Shown piece by piece: positions 1-8,554 of a DNA stretch of 64,000 bases. A program made the translations under genes and the position numbers. The DNA comes from Hyphomicrobiales bacterium (GTDB lineage: Bacteria; Pseudomonadota; Alphaproteobacteria; Rhizobiales; Rhizobiaceae). The notes beneath the pieces are model-generated. The model searched no databases. It was given only the letters and a program-made list of their open reading frames with translations, and was not told the origin of the DNA. Location: assembly GCA_900470805.1 (NCBI GenBank), contig UCCA01000024.1, positions 31,399 to 95,398 of the forward strand, in the 5' to 3' direction. The number at the start of each line of letters is the position of its first letter. Position 1 is the stretch's first letter.

Positions 1-1
1 C

Positions 2-922
<921 letters not shown>

Positions 923-944
923 TTTGGTAAGGGCGGAGGGCGGG

Positions 945-1098
945 GCACCCCCCTCTGTCCTGCCGGACATCTCCCCCTCAAGGGGGGAGATTGGCTCGCG
1001 GGAAACTCCCCGACAAACAATGAATGTGGGGCGAGCGGTCGCTCCATCCGATCTCCCCCCTTGAGGGGGAGATGCCCGGCAGGGCAGAGGGGGGCGCC
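945..1098. repeat. Inverted pair of rhizobial-type palindromic repeat elements
   Basis: Two copies of a roughly 50-bp element lie head to head: 945-994 on the + strand and 1048-1098 as its near-exact reverse complement. Each copy carries its own internal palindrome (ATCTCCCCC...GGGGGAGAT) next to a CCCCCCTCTG-CCTGCCGG block. A third copy lies inside uvrB at 13879-13926. The pair fills the gap between the reductase and the xylosidase and could form one long hairpin in RNA. I recognise the sequence type as common between rhizobial genes but cannot give it an authoritative family name. Confidence 0.85.
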
Positions 1099-1129
1099 AC
1101 GGGCACGAAGTTAAGAGGAGGAACAAACG

Positions 1130-2743
1130 ATGATCCGCAATCCCATTCTGCCAGGGTTCAATCCCGATCCGTCGATCTGCCGCGTTGGCGACGACTATTA
1201 CATCGCGACCTCGACCTTCGAGTGGTATCCGGGTGTGCAGATTCATCACTCGCGCGATCTGGTGAACTGGACGCTGGTGCGGCGGCCGCTGGAGAGGGAG
1301 AGCCAGCTCGACATGCGCGGCAATCCTGACAGCTGCGGCGTCTGGGCGCCGTGCCTGTCCTATGCCGACGGGCTGTTCTGGCTGGTTTATACCGACGTCA
1401 AGCGCTTCGACGGTAACTTCAAGGACGCGCACAACTACGTCGTGACCTCTCCGACGATCGAGGGTGACTGGTCGGAGCCGGTTTACGTCAACTCCTCGGG
1501 CTTCGATCCGACGCTGTTTCACGACGACGATGGTCGCAAGTGGTTTCTCAACATGCAATGGAACCATCGCACCGAAAGCTTCGGCGGAGCGCCGAAATCG
1601 CCGGCCTTCGACGGTATTCTCCTGCAGGAGTGGGACGCCGAGACGCGGGCGCTGAAGGGCCCGATCAGGAACATCTTCGCTGGCAGCGACCTTGGACTGG
1701 TCGAGGGGCCGCATCTCTTCAAGCGGAATGGCTACTATTATCTCACCACCGCCGAGGGCGGGACGGGTTATGATCACGCGGTAACCATGGCGCGGTCGCG
1801 CAACATCGATGGTCCCTACGAGATGCATCCGAACACGCATCTCATTACCTCCAAAGGCAATCCGGAGGCCATCCTGCAGCGAGCGGGGCATGGGCAATAT
1901 GTCGAGACGCCTGATGGCCAGGTCTATCATACGCATCTCTGCGGCCGGCCTCTGCCGCCGAAGCGCCGGTGCACGCTCGGGCGAGAGACCGCCCTGCAGA
2001 AATGCGTGTGGAAGTATGACGACTGGCTCTATCTCGAGAACGGCACGACGGTTCCCGATGTCGCCGTGCCGGGACTGGGCGATGCTGTTGCCACCGAGGC
2101 GCCGATGCGGTCCGAGTACAGCTTCGATGGCGGCACGCTGCCCGACGATTTCCAGTGGCTTCGAACCCCGAAGCCGGAGCGGATCTTCAATCTCGGCGAT
2201 CGGCCCGGCCATCTCAGGCTGATCGCTCGCGAGAGCATCGGTTCGTGGTTCGAGCAGGCGCTGGTGGCACGCCGGCAGGAGCACCACAGTTTCCGCGCCG
2301 AGACGGTGGTCGAGTTCGATCCGGATACCTACCAGCAGGTGGCCGGCCTGACGCATTATTACAACCGTCACAAGTTCCACGCCGTGGCGGTGACGCTGCA
2401 CGAGACGCTGGGGCGCTGCGTTACCATCCTGTCGTGCGACGGCGACTATCCGAATGGCCGGCTGAGCTTTCCGGCGGGAAGCGGCGTGGCGTTGCCCGCG
2501 TCGGGCCGGGTGCAGCTGTCAATGGAAATCCGCGATAACGACCTGCAGTTCTTCTGGCAGACGGAGGGCAAGGGTGCGTGGCAGCCGATCGGGCCGGTGC
2601 TGGACGCGGGCGTGGTCTCCGACGAGGGCGGGCGCGGTGAGCATGGCTCGTTCACCGGCGCCTTCGCCGGCCTGTTCGCCTTCGACACCTCAGGTCGCGC
2701 GAAGACGGCGGATTTCGACTGGTTCAACTACGAGGAGCTCTGA
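1130..2743 (+). CDS. xynB: Glycoside hydrolase family 43 beta-xylosidase
   Basis: Cytosolic beta-xylosidase (537 aa, no signal peptide) that releases xylose from xylo-oligosaccharides. The N-terminal five-bladed propeller starts with the GH43 motif NPDPSICRVGDDYY, where Asp13 is the likely general base. GFDPTLFHDDDG carries the pKa-modulating Asp, and VEGPHLF carries the acid Glu near residue 192. Residues from about 330 to the end form the beta-sandwich typical of two-domain GH43 xylosidases (FNLGDRPGHLRL, TADFDWFNYEEL). The start is supported by an AAGAGGAGG Shine-Dalgarno. Arabinofuranosidase side activity is possible. The symbol is the usual one for this family, not proof of orthology. 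Confidence 0.9.
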   Translation: MIRNPILPGFNPDPSICRVGDDYYIATSTFEWYPGVQIHHSRDLVNWTLVRRPLERESQLDMRGNPDSCGVWAPCLSYADGLFWLVYTDVKRFDGNFKDAHNYVVTSPTIEGDWSEPVYVNSSGFDPTLFHDDDGRKWFLNMQWNHRTESFGGAPKSPAFDGILLQEWDAETRALKGPIRNIFAGSDLGLVEGPHLFKRNGYYYLTTAEGGTGYDHAVTMARSRNIDGPYEMHPNTHLITSKGNPEAILQRAGHGQYVETPDGQVYHTHLCGRPLPPKRRCTLGRETALQKCVWKYDDWLYLENGTTVPDVAVPGLGDAVATEAPMRSEYSFDGGTLPDDFQWLRTPKPERIFNLGDRPGHLRLIARESIGSWFEQALVARRQEHHSFRAETVVEFDPDTYQQVAGLTHYYNRHKFHAVAVTLHETLGRCVTILSCDGDYPNGRLSFPAGSGVALPASGRVQLSMEIRDNDLQFFWQTEGKGAWQPIGPVLDAGVVSDEGGRGEHGSFTGAFAGLFAFDTSGRAKTADFDWFNYEEL

Positions 2744-2748
2744 GAGGG

Positions 2749-2780
2749 CCGACATCGCCTGCCGTTACTGGCGATGTCGG
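2749..2780 (+). terminator. Hairpin just after the xylosidase stop
   Basis: A perfect 11-bp stem, CCGACATCGCC (2749-2759) with GGCGATGTCGG (2770-2780), starts six bases after the xynB stop. No T-tract follows, so it may protect the 3' end or act with Rho rather than being a classical intrinsic terminator. Confidence 0.55.
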
Positions 2781-2826
2781 AGATGCTAATTTAATATGTG
2801 CTTTCAAGCCTGTGTTTTCATTACGG

Positions 2827-2842
2827 AAGTTTAATTAAACTT
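2827..2842. promoter_or_regulatory. Perfect 16-bp palindrome upstream of the RcnB-like gene
   Basis: AAGTTTAATTAAACTT is a perfect self-complementary 16-mer in an AT-rich stretch about 60 bp before the RcnB-like start. Its size and position suit a dimeric repressor operator. The regulator is unknown. Confidence 0.45.
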
Positions 2843-2902
2843 TCAGTTTCGGTTCATCATTTCAAGGCTAGGGTCGGGGCGTAATCAAAACGAGGAAACC
2901 CC

Positions 2903-3214
2903 ATGAAAAAGATCTTCGCCGTTCTGCTCTCCGCCTCCTTTCTGGCTGCGCCCCTGGTTGCGGCAACCGATGCAAGCGCCCAGGATCACCGTCGGCCTGG
3001 CGTCGAGCGCGACGTCCACCCGAACAAGTACAAGTGGAGCCGCGGCCATCGCATGAGCCCCGCCGAGCGCCGCAACATGCGCGAAGTGCGCGACTACCGC
3101 CGCTATCGCCTGGCGCCTCCGCCGCGCGGCTATCGCTGGGTGCAGGTCAACAACGACTACCTGATGATCAGCATCGCTGGAAACGTGATTTCCAACATCA
3201 TCTCCGGCCGCTGA
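2903..3214 (+). CDS. RcnB-family small periplasmic protein
   Basis: A 103-aa secreted protein with a clear Sec signal peptide (MKKIFAVLLSASFLAAPLVAA, cleavage probably within residues 20-27) and a basic mature part. The segment LAPPPRGYRWVQVNNDYLMIS is the hallmark of RcnB/YohN-like proteins, linked in enterics to nickel/cobalt homeostasis. In rhizobia many paralogues exist and the function of this one is unproven. It stands alone, with its own AT-rich promoter region and a strong intrinsic terminator immediately downstream. The start has a good RBS (GAGGAAACCCC). Confidence 0.75.
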   Translation: MKKIFAVLLSASFLAAPLVAATDASAQDHRRPGVERDVHPNKYKWSRGHRMSPAERRNMREVRDYRRYRLAPPPRGYRWVQVNNDYLMISIAGNVISNIISGR

Positions 3215-3240
3215 TCGGTCCAGCCACTGTTATCGATCAA

Positions 3241-3264
3241 GGGCGGTTTCGAACCGCCCTTTTT
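3241..3264 (+). terminator. Intrinsic terminator of the RcnB-like gene
   Basis: GGGCGGTT (3241-3248) pairs with AACCGCCC (3252-3259) and is followed by TTTTT. It abuts the stop codon of the convergent small gene ending at 3264. Confidence 0.85.
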
Positions 3265-3443
3265 CATGCGCTATCGTCTCCCTTGCCGCGGATCAGCCGT
3301 ACCGCCAGTTTTCCGAGCATGCCTTTGGCGCTCGATCCGCTCGGCTCTGGAGCCGGGTCGGGGGCAGCTAGGCCGTCGATCGGCGGCAGCGGTTCGCATT
3401 CCTTGCAGACGCATTTGTATCTCTTGATAGCCTGTGCCTTCAT
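3264..3443 (-). CDS. Small cysteine-containing protein coupled to the CobW-like GTPase
   Basis: A 59-aa reading frame whose ATG overlaps the stop of the upstream CobW-like gene (ATGA, 3440-3443), a strong sign of translational coupling. It begins MKAQAIKRYKCVCKEC; the CxCxxC cluster could bind metal, which would fit its place behind a zinc-linked GTPase. The middle is Pro/Ala-rich and the end basic. I do not recognise a family. The frame also extends upstream to 3491, but the overlap start is more natural. Confidence 0.55.
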   Translation of the reverse strand: MKAQAIKRYKCVCKECEPLPPIDGLAAPDPAPEPSGSSAKGMLGKLAVRLIRGKGDDSA

Positions 3444-4645
3444 GCGGCCCGGTCTCCCCAATCGGCGAACGGATCCGGCAGGTCTCGCCATTTCTCCGGC
3501 ACGAAATCATTGTCGTCGAGCAGACATGCGTCGAGGCGGCTGCGGATCCATTGTTCGTCCATTGGATCGGCGCCGATGAAGACGATCTCCTGACGGCGGT
3601 CGCCCCAGATTGCGTCCATGTAGGGAGAGATTGCGTTGAGGAAACGCTGATCGTCCGGCCAGCGCTGGCGCGGCACGGCCGACCACCAGGTGCCCATGCG
3701 GCTGGTGCGCAGGATGGCGCCGGCCTGGCTGACCTCGCCGACATGATGCGGCCGCGTTGCCAGCCAGAAGAATCCCTTGGCACGCACCACGCCCGGCCAG
3801 GCGGTGTCGAAGAATCGTTGCAGCTTGGCCGGATCGAAGGGGCGCTTCTCGCGATAGACGAAGGAGCGGATGCCGTATTCCTCGGTCTCCGGCATGTGGT
3901 CCTTGAAACCGTGCATCTCCTTGTACCAGAGCGGGTGGGTCTCGGCCTTGTCGATGTCGAACAGGCCGGTTCCGAGCACGTCCTGCAAGCGGACCTTGCC
4001 GAAATCGGCCTCGATCAGCCGGGCATCCGGATTGAGGCCGACGACGATCTGGCGGGCGGCCTGCAGTTGGGCCTCGGTCGCCATGCCGACCTTGTTGAGA
4101 ATGACCACGTCGGCGAATTCGATCTGCTCGACCAGAAGGTCGATCACCGTCCTGACGTCGCCTTCGCCTGCGGTTTCGCCGCGATCGCGGAGGAAGTCCG
4201 TCGAGGCGTAGTCGGCGAGCAGACCGGCGGCATCGACGACGGTGACCATGGTGTCGAGCCGTGCGACATCAGACAGGCTAAGGCCGTCCGCATCGCGGAA
4301 CTCGAAGGTGGTGGCGACGGGAAGGGGTTCGGCGATGCCCGTGGATTCGATCAGCAGATAGTCGAACCGGCCCTGCTCGGCCAGTTGCCGGACCTCCTTC
4401 AGCAGGTCGTCTCGCAAGGTGCAGCAGATGCAGCCGTTGGTCATCTCGACCAGCGCCTCGTCGGTGCGCGAGAGGTTGGCGCCGCCGTCGCGCACCAGGG
4501 CGGCGTCGATGTTGACTTCGCTCATGTCGTTGACGATGACGGCGACGCGCAGGCCGTCGCGGTTGGCTAGGATGTGGTTGAGCAGGGTCGTCTTGCCGGC
4601 GCCAAGGAAACCGGAGAGGACGGTGACCGGCAGCTTCTTGTTCAT
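3440..4645 (-). CDS. COG0523/CobW-family metallochaperone GTPase (zinc-linked)
   Basis: A 401-aa G3E GTPase of the COG0523 group, members of which deliver zinc to target enzymes under starvation. Walker A is GFLGAGKTT (residues 12-20), the metal-binding CxCC is CICC (72-75), the switch region is ESTGIAEP (about 100-107) and the base-recognition motif is NKVG (184-187). A CobW C-terminal domain follows (EYGIRSFVYREKRPFDP). Its control region carries a palindromic Zur-box candidate and it lies just downstream of znuA, so a zinc role rather than a cobalt/B12 role is likely. The ATG at 4645 is preceded by a CAGGAGA Shine-Dalgarno. Confidence 0.88.
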   Translation of the reverse strand: MNKKLPVTVLSGFLGAGKTTLLNHILANRDGLRVAVIVNDMSEVNIDAALVRDGGANLSRTDEALVEMTNGCICCTLRDDLLKEVRQLAEQGRFDYLLIESTGIAEPLPVATTFEFRDADGLSLSDVARLDTMVTVVDAAGLLADYASTDFLRDRGETAGEGDVRTVIDLLVEQIEFADVVILNKVGMATEAQLQAARQIVVGLNPDARLIEADFGKVRLQDVLGTGLFDIDKAETHPLWYKEMHGFKDHMPETEEYGIRSFVYREKRPFDPAKLQRFFDTAWPGVVRAKGFFWLATRPHHVGEVSQAGAILRTSRMGTWWSAVPRQRWPDDQRFLNAISPYMDAIWGDRRQEIVFIGADPMDEQWIRSRLDACLLDDNDFVPEKWRDLPDPFADWGDRAA

Positions 4646-4660
4646 CTGAGTCTCCTGTAA

Positions 4661-4677
4661 ATGTTATATTATTACAT
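4661..4677. promoter_or_regulatory. Candidate Zur box before the CobW-like gene
   Basis: ATGTTATATTATTACAT is palindromic as ATGTnATAnTATnACAT and sits directly upstream of the RBS of the COG0523 gene. It shares the ATGTTA/TTACAT half-sites with the znuA-znuC region. Zinc-dependent repression by Zur is inferred. Confidence 0.65.
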
Positions 4678-4690
4678 TGATAGTTCTAGA

Positions 4691-4717
4691 AAAGGCGGAC
4701 TTGGCGCCCGCCTTTTT
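4691..4717 (-). terminator. Intrinsic terminator of znuA (bidirectional shape)
   Basis: AAAGGCGG (4691-4698) pairs with CCGCCTTT (4708-4715). T-tracts exist in both readings. It separates znuA from the next gene on the minus strand, so the latter is likely transcribed from its own Zur-controlled promoter. Confidence 0.8.
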
Positions 4718-4737
4718 GGTTTACGGTTTTTGCTGCC

Positions 4738-5763
4738 TCAGCTTTCGCGCGACAGGCAATCCTTCATGTTATTGGCGATGCCGCGCATCAGCTGGAAATA
4801 GAGGTCCGGTCCCGCGTCCAGCGTTGCCGCTTCGGGGTCGAGCACGCCGGCCTTTGCCTTGGTGCCCTCAAGCACGACATCGACGAGGCGCGGCTGGAAC
4901 TGCGGTTCGGCGAAGACGCAGGTGGCGCCGAGATCGCCGACCTTCTTGTGGATCTCCGAGATACGCTCCGCGCCGGGAATGCTTTCCGGGCTGACGGTGA
5001 TCGAGCCGGCGACGCGCACTTTGTAACGATGCTCAAAATACTGGTAGGCGTCGTGGAAGACGATGAATGGCTTGTCCTTTATCGGTGACACGATGCCGGC
5101 GATCTCGACATCAAGTGCATCGAGCTTGTCGTCCAGCACCTTGGCATTCGCCTGATAGGTGAGGGCGTTGGCCGGGTCGGCGGCAACAAGCGTCGTGGTG
5201 ATCTCGTCGGCCATCGCCTTGGCGTTCATCGGGTCAAGCCACAGATGGGTGTCGAATTCGCCGTGGCCGTGATCATCATGTCCGTGTGCGTCATGATCGC
5301 CAGCCTCGGCGGCGTGATCGTGGCCATCCGCTTCCTTGCCATGATCGTGTGCCTCGTGCCCGTCGCCATCGTCGTGCGCCTCGAAGGCGCCGCCTTCTCG
5401 GAACTTGAGCTTGGTCAGGCCCTGCGCCTTGTCGAGCTCGGCAATGCTGGCATCGGTTCCCAATGCTTCCAGCGGCTTTTCAAGGAAGGCCTCGAGGCCG
5501 GGGCCCACCCAGAACACGACCTTGGCGCTCTGCAGTGCCGAGGCATTCGACGGCTTCATCGTGTAGGTGTGCGGGGAGGCGGCGCCATCGACGATCAGCT
5601 CCGGCTTGCCGACGCCCTGCATGATCGCCGCGACCAGCGAGTGCACCGGCTTGATCGAGGTCACCACGACGGGAGCATCGGCACCGTGGGCGGTGCCGGC
5701 AAGGAGGAGGGCCGGGAGGGCGAGGCCTTGTAGCGCCAGGGAAAGGCTGGTCGCGAGTTTCAT
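4738..5763 (-). CDS. znuA: Zinc ABC transporter substrate-binding protein ZnuA
   Basis: Periplasmic zinc receptor (341 aa) of the cluster A-I metal-binding family. A signal peptide ends near residue 28 (AGTAHGADA). Zinc ligands are expected at His41 (SIKPVHSL), His65 (SPHTYTMKPS), the HLWLDP segment near 173 and the acidic FAEPQFQ region. Residues about 130-168 form a flexible His/Asp-rich loop (HDHG, HGHDDHGHG) characteristic of zinc rather than manganese receptors. It is divergent from znuCB-zur, with Zur-box candidates between them. High confidence. Confidence 0.96.
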   Translation of the reverse strand: MKLATSLSLALQGLALPALLLAGTAHGADAPVVVTSIKPVHSLVAAIMQGVGKPELIVDGAASPHTYTMKPSNASALQSAKVVFWVGPGLEAFLEKPLEALGTDASIAELDKAQGLTKLKFREGGAFEAHDDGDGHEAHDHGKEADGHDHAAEAGDHDAHGHDDHGHGEFDTHLWLDPMNAKAMADEITTTLVAADPANALTYQANAKVLDDKLDALDVEIAGIVSPIKDKPFIVFHDAYQYFEHRYKVRVAGSITVSPESIPGAERISEIHKKVGDLGATCVFAEPQFQPRLVDVVLEGTKAKAGVLDPEAATLDAGPDLYFQLMRGIANNMKDCLSRES

Positions 5764-5789
5764 GCATATGCTCCGCTTGAATTGCGTCT

Positions 5790-5824
5790 GTTATGTTATT
5801 ACATCAATTGCGTTATGCTATAAC
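5790..5824. promoter_or_regulatory. Candidate Zur operator(s) between znuA and znuC
   Basis: Two palindromic elements lie in the 98-bp divergent spacer: GTTATGTTATTACAT (5790-5804, core ATGTnATnACAT) and GTTATGCTATAAC (5812-5824, arms GTTAT/ATAAC). Placement between divergent zinc-uptake genes and similarity to the site at 4661 support Zur control of both directions. Confidence 0.7.
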
Positions 5825-5861
5825 GTGTGCGATAGCAGGGCGCAACAGCACTTTCGGAAAA

Positions 5862-6803
5862 ATGATGCCATCATCCGCAAATTTCGAGGCGAAACCGCTC
5901 GTCTCGCTTTCCAATGTCGGTGTCCGCAGGAACGGACGCTGGCTGGTGCGCGGCGTCGATTTTTCGGTTTCGCGCGGCGAGATCGTCACCCTGATCGGGC
6001 CGAACGGCTCTGGAAAATCGACGACTGTCAAAACCGCGATCGGCGTGATGAAGGCCGATGAGGGCAAGGTTGTGCGCGCTGCCGGCCTGAAGGTCGGGTA
6101 TGTCCCGCAGAAGCTGGCGATCGACTGGACGCTGCCGCTGACGGTGCGCCGGCTGATGACCCTGACAGGGCCGCTTTCGGCCGCCGACATGAACGAGGCG
6201 CTTGACGCTGTCGGGTTGGCGCATATGCCGGACGCCGAAGTGCAGCACCTCTCCGGCGGCGAATTCCAGCGCGCGCTGATGGCCCGCGCCATTGCCCGCA
6301 AACCCGATCTGCTGGTGCTCGACGAACCCGTTCAGGGCGTCGATTTTTCCGGCGAGATCGCCATTTACGACCTGATCAAGTCGATCCGCAACACGACTGG
6401 CTGCGGCATCCTGCTGATCTCGCACGACCTGCATGTCGTGATGGCCGCCACCGATACGGTGATCTGCCTCAATGGCCACGTCTGCTGCCGCGGCACGCCG
6501 CAGGCGGTGACGCAGAGTGCGGAATATGTGCGCCTGTTCGGCAGCCGCGCGGCGCAATCGCTTGCCGTCTATAGTCACGATCACGATCATACGCATCTCC
6601 CCGATGGCCGCGTCATGCATTCCGACGGCTCGGTGACCGACCATTGCCACCCTGACGATGGTCATCACCACGATCATGCCGGGCATGACCACTCTACCCA
6701 TGATCATGCCCATCACGATCATGCCGCCCATGACCATGGGCATCATCATAGCGCCACCGAAGAGCACGGGCACAAGCAGCCGGCGGGAGAACGGCATGTT
6801 TGA
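5862..6803 (+). CDS. znuC: Zinc ABC transporter ATP-binding protein ZnuC with histidine-rich tail
   Basis: Cytoplasmic ATPase of the Znu importer (313 aa from the ATG at 5862; ATG 5865 is equally possible). Walker A is GPNGSGKS (residues 46-53), the signature is LSGGE (130-134) and Walker B is LLVLDEP (150-156). From about residue 235 to the end there is a long His/Asp-rich extension (HDHDHTH, HHHDHAGHDH, HHDHAAHDHG) absent from enterobacterial ZnuC and able to bind zinc. An in-frame ATG at 5793 would put the Zur sites inside the gene and is unlikely. It overlaps znuB by 8 bp. Confidence 0.94.
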   Translation: MMPSSANFEAKPLVSLSNVGVRRNGRWLVRGVDFSVSRGEIVTLIGPNGSGKSTTVKTAIGVMKADEGKVVRAAGLKVGYVPQKLAIDWTLPLTVRRLMTLTGPLSAADMNEALDAVGLAHMPDAEVQHLSGGEFQRALMARAIARKPDLLVLDEPVQGVDFSGEIAIYDLIKSIRNTTGCGILLISHDLHVVMAATDTVICLNGHVCCRGTPQAVTQSAEYVRLFGSRAAQSLAVYSHDHDHTHLPDGRVMHSDGSVTDHCHPDDGHHHDHAGHDHSTHDHAHHDHAAHDHGHHHSATEEHGHKQPAGERHV

Positions 6804-7614
6804 CGATTTCTTCGTCCGCGCCATCATTGCCGGTGTCGGCCTGGCGTTGACCACGGGGCCGCTCGGCTGCTTCATCATCTGGCGGCGGATGGCCTATTTC
6901 GGCGATACCATCGCCCACTCGGCGCTGCTCGGCGTGGCCTTGTCGCTGCTCATGCAGTTCAACCTGACGCTTTCGGTCTTCGTGGTTGCCGCTGCCGTCT
7001 CGATCCTGCTGCTGGTGCTGCAGAAGCGTCAGGCGCTATCGGCCGACGCGCTGCTCGGCATCCTCTCGCACGCGACACTGGCGATCGGACTGGTCATGGT
7101 GGCGTTCATGAGCTGGGTGCGGATCGACCTGATCGCCTTCCTGTTCGGCGACATTCTGGCGGTGACGAAGACCGATATCGCCTTCATATGGGGGGGAGGC
7201 CTTTTCGTGCTGGCGGCGATCGCCTGGCTCTGGCGGCCGCTGCTGGCCTCCACCGTCAATCCGGAACTCGCGGAAGCCGAAGGGCTGCATCCGGAGCGGG
7301 CGCGACTGTTCTTCATGCTGTTGATGGCCGTGGTCATCGCAATTGCCATGAAGATTGTCGGCATCATGCTGATTACCTCGCTTTTGATCATCCCCGCCGC
7401 CGCCGCCCGCCGCTTTGCCGCGACCCCTGAAATCATGGCGGTGTTCGCATCGCTGATCGGTGCCGTTGCCGTTGTCGGCGGGCTGTTCGGCTCGCTGACT
7501 TACGACACGCCATCCGGCCCGTCGATCGTGGTCGCGGCACTGGTACTCTTCATTCTCAGCCTGTTGCCCAAGATTGGGCGGCGGCAGGTCGTCACGGAAG
7601 GACAAGGCTCATGA
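6796..7614 (+). CDS. znuB: Zinc ABC transporter permease ZnuB
   Basis: Inner-membrane permease (272 aa) of the ABC-3 metal family with about eight hydrophobic helices. It begins MFDDFFVRAIIAGVGLAL and contains the family segments GCFIIWRRMAYFGD and IVGIMLITSLLIIPAA. The chosen ATG overlaps the znuC stop; upstream in-frame ATGs read through the His-tail of znuC in another frame and are artefacts. It ends with an ATGA overlap into zur, so znuC-znuB-zur form one operon. Confidence 0.94.
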   Translation: MFDDFFVRAIIAGVGLALTTGPLGCFIIWRRMAYFGDTIAHSALLGVALSLLMQFNLTLSVFVVAAAVSILLLVLQKRQALSADALLGILSHATLAIGLVMVAFMSWVRIDLIAFLFGDILAVTKTDIAFIWGGGLFVLAAIAWLWRPLLASTVNPELAEAEGLHPERARLFFMLLMAVVIAIAMKIVGIMLITSLLIIPAAAARRFAATPEIMAVFASLIGAVAVVGGLFGSLTYDTPSGPSIVVAALVLFILSLLPKIGRRQVVTEGQGS

Positions 7615-8009
7615 GCGCACCCGCACTGACCAAGAACCAGGCGCTTGTCTTCGACGTTCTCGAAAAGGCCGATGGGCCGCTCAGCGCCTACACCATTCTC
7701 GACAAGCTGCGCGACCACGGGTTTCGGGCGCCGCTGCAGGTTTACCGGGCGCTGGAGAAGCTGCTGGAATATGGCGTCGTCCACCGGCTCGAAAGCATCA
7801 ACTCCTTCGTCGCCTGCGCCCATCCCGGCGAGAACTGCCACAGCCACGGTATCGTTGCGTTTGCCATCTGCGAGAGCTGCAGCCAAGTGATGGAATTCCA
7901 CGACCACGAAGTCGATCAGCGGCTGATGGACTGGACCCGCTCGAAGAAGTTCAAGGCGGAGAAGACGACGATCGAGATCCGCGGGCTTTGCGAGGCCTGC
8001 GCGGCGTGA
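7611..8009 (+). CDS. zur: Zinc uptake regulator Zur (Fur family)
   Basis: A 132-aa Fur-family repressor. A winged helix (ILDKLRDHGFRAPLQVYRALEKLLEYGVVHRL) is followed by the metal-binding dimerisation domain. The structural zinc site is formed by Cys pairs in ICESC and near the C terminus (LCEAC); additional ligands are His and Cys in CAHPGENCHSHG and HDHE. The start overlaps the znuB stop by 4 bp. Being last in the operon it controls, it probably autoregulates through the 5790-5824 sites. Assignment as Zur rather than Fur or Mur follows from context. Confidence 0.93.
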   Translation: MSAPALTKNQALVFDVLEKADGPLSAYTILDKLRDHGFRAPLQVYRALEKLLEYGVVHRLESINSFVACAHPGENCHSHGIVAFAICESCSQVMEFHDHEVDQRLMDWTRSKKFKAEKTTIEIRGLCEACAA

Positions 8010-8540
8010 TCAATCCAGCCGCCTGAGATCGCGGGCGAACCGCTGCCAGTTGGCGACATATTTTTCGGCCGAGCGCCTGAGGCCTTCGATCGCAGTCTCA
8101 TCGAGCGTACGGATGGCGCGGGCCGGGGAGCCGACGATCAGGGAATTGTCGGGGAATTCCTTGCCTTCCGTCACCAGCGCATTGGCGCCGACGAGGCAGT
8201 TGTTGCCGATCTTCGCACCATTCAGCACCGTTGCGCCCATGCCGATCAGCGAATTGTCGCCGATGGTGCAGCCGTGGACGATGGCGTGGTGGCCGATGGT
8301 GCAGCCTTTGCCGATCGTCACCGGCGCGCCCGGATCGGTGTGCAGCATCGCACCTTCCTGGATGTTGGTGCCGGCGCCGACCGCGATCGGCTCGTTATCG
8401 CCGCGCAGCACCGCGCCGAACCATATCCCGACATCGGCCGAGAGCGTGACCTTGCCGATCACATGCGCATCGGGTGCGATCCAGTATGTGCCTGGTGGCG
8501 GCAGGTCCGGTTCGTGTCCCGATAGCGCATAGATCGGCAT
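8010..8540 (-). CDS. Gamma-class carbonic anhydrase family protein
   Basis: A 176-aa left-handed beta-helix protein built from hexapeptide repeats (VTIGKGCTIGHHAIVHGCTIGDNSLIGMGAT). The three zinc-ligand histidines of the gamma-carbonic anhydrase/YrdA group are visible in MLHTDPG and GHHAIVHG. It may hydrate CO2 or act as a related acyltransferase-like protein; YrdA-type members are often inactive in vitro. It converges on zur with no spacer at all: its stop begins one base after the zur stop. It follows an FAH-family gene on the same strand by 14 bp, so the two probably form an operon. Confidence 0.85.
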   Translation of the reverse strand: MPIYALSGHEPDLPPPGTYWIAPDAHVIGKVTLSADVGIWFGAVLRGDNEPIAVGAGTNIQEGAMLHTDPGAPVTIGKGCTIGHHAIVHGCTIGDNSLIGMGATVLNGAKIGNNCLVGANALVTEGKEFPDNSLIVGSPARAIRTLDETAIEGLRRSAEKYVANWQRFARDLRRLD

Positions 8541-8554
8541 GGTCTAGTTCTCCG

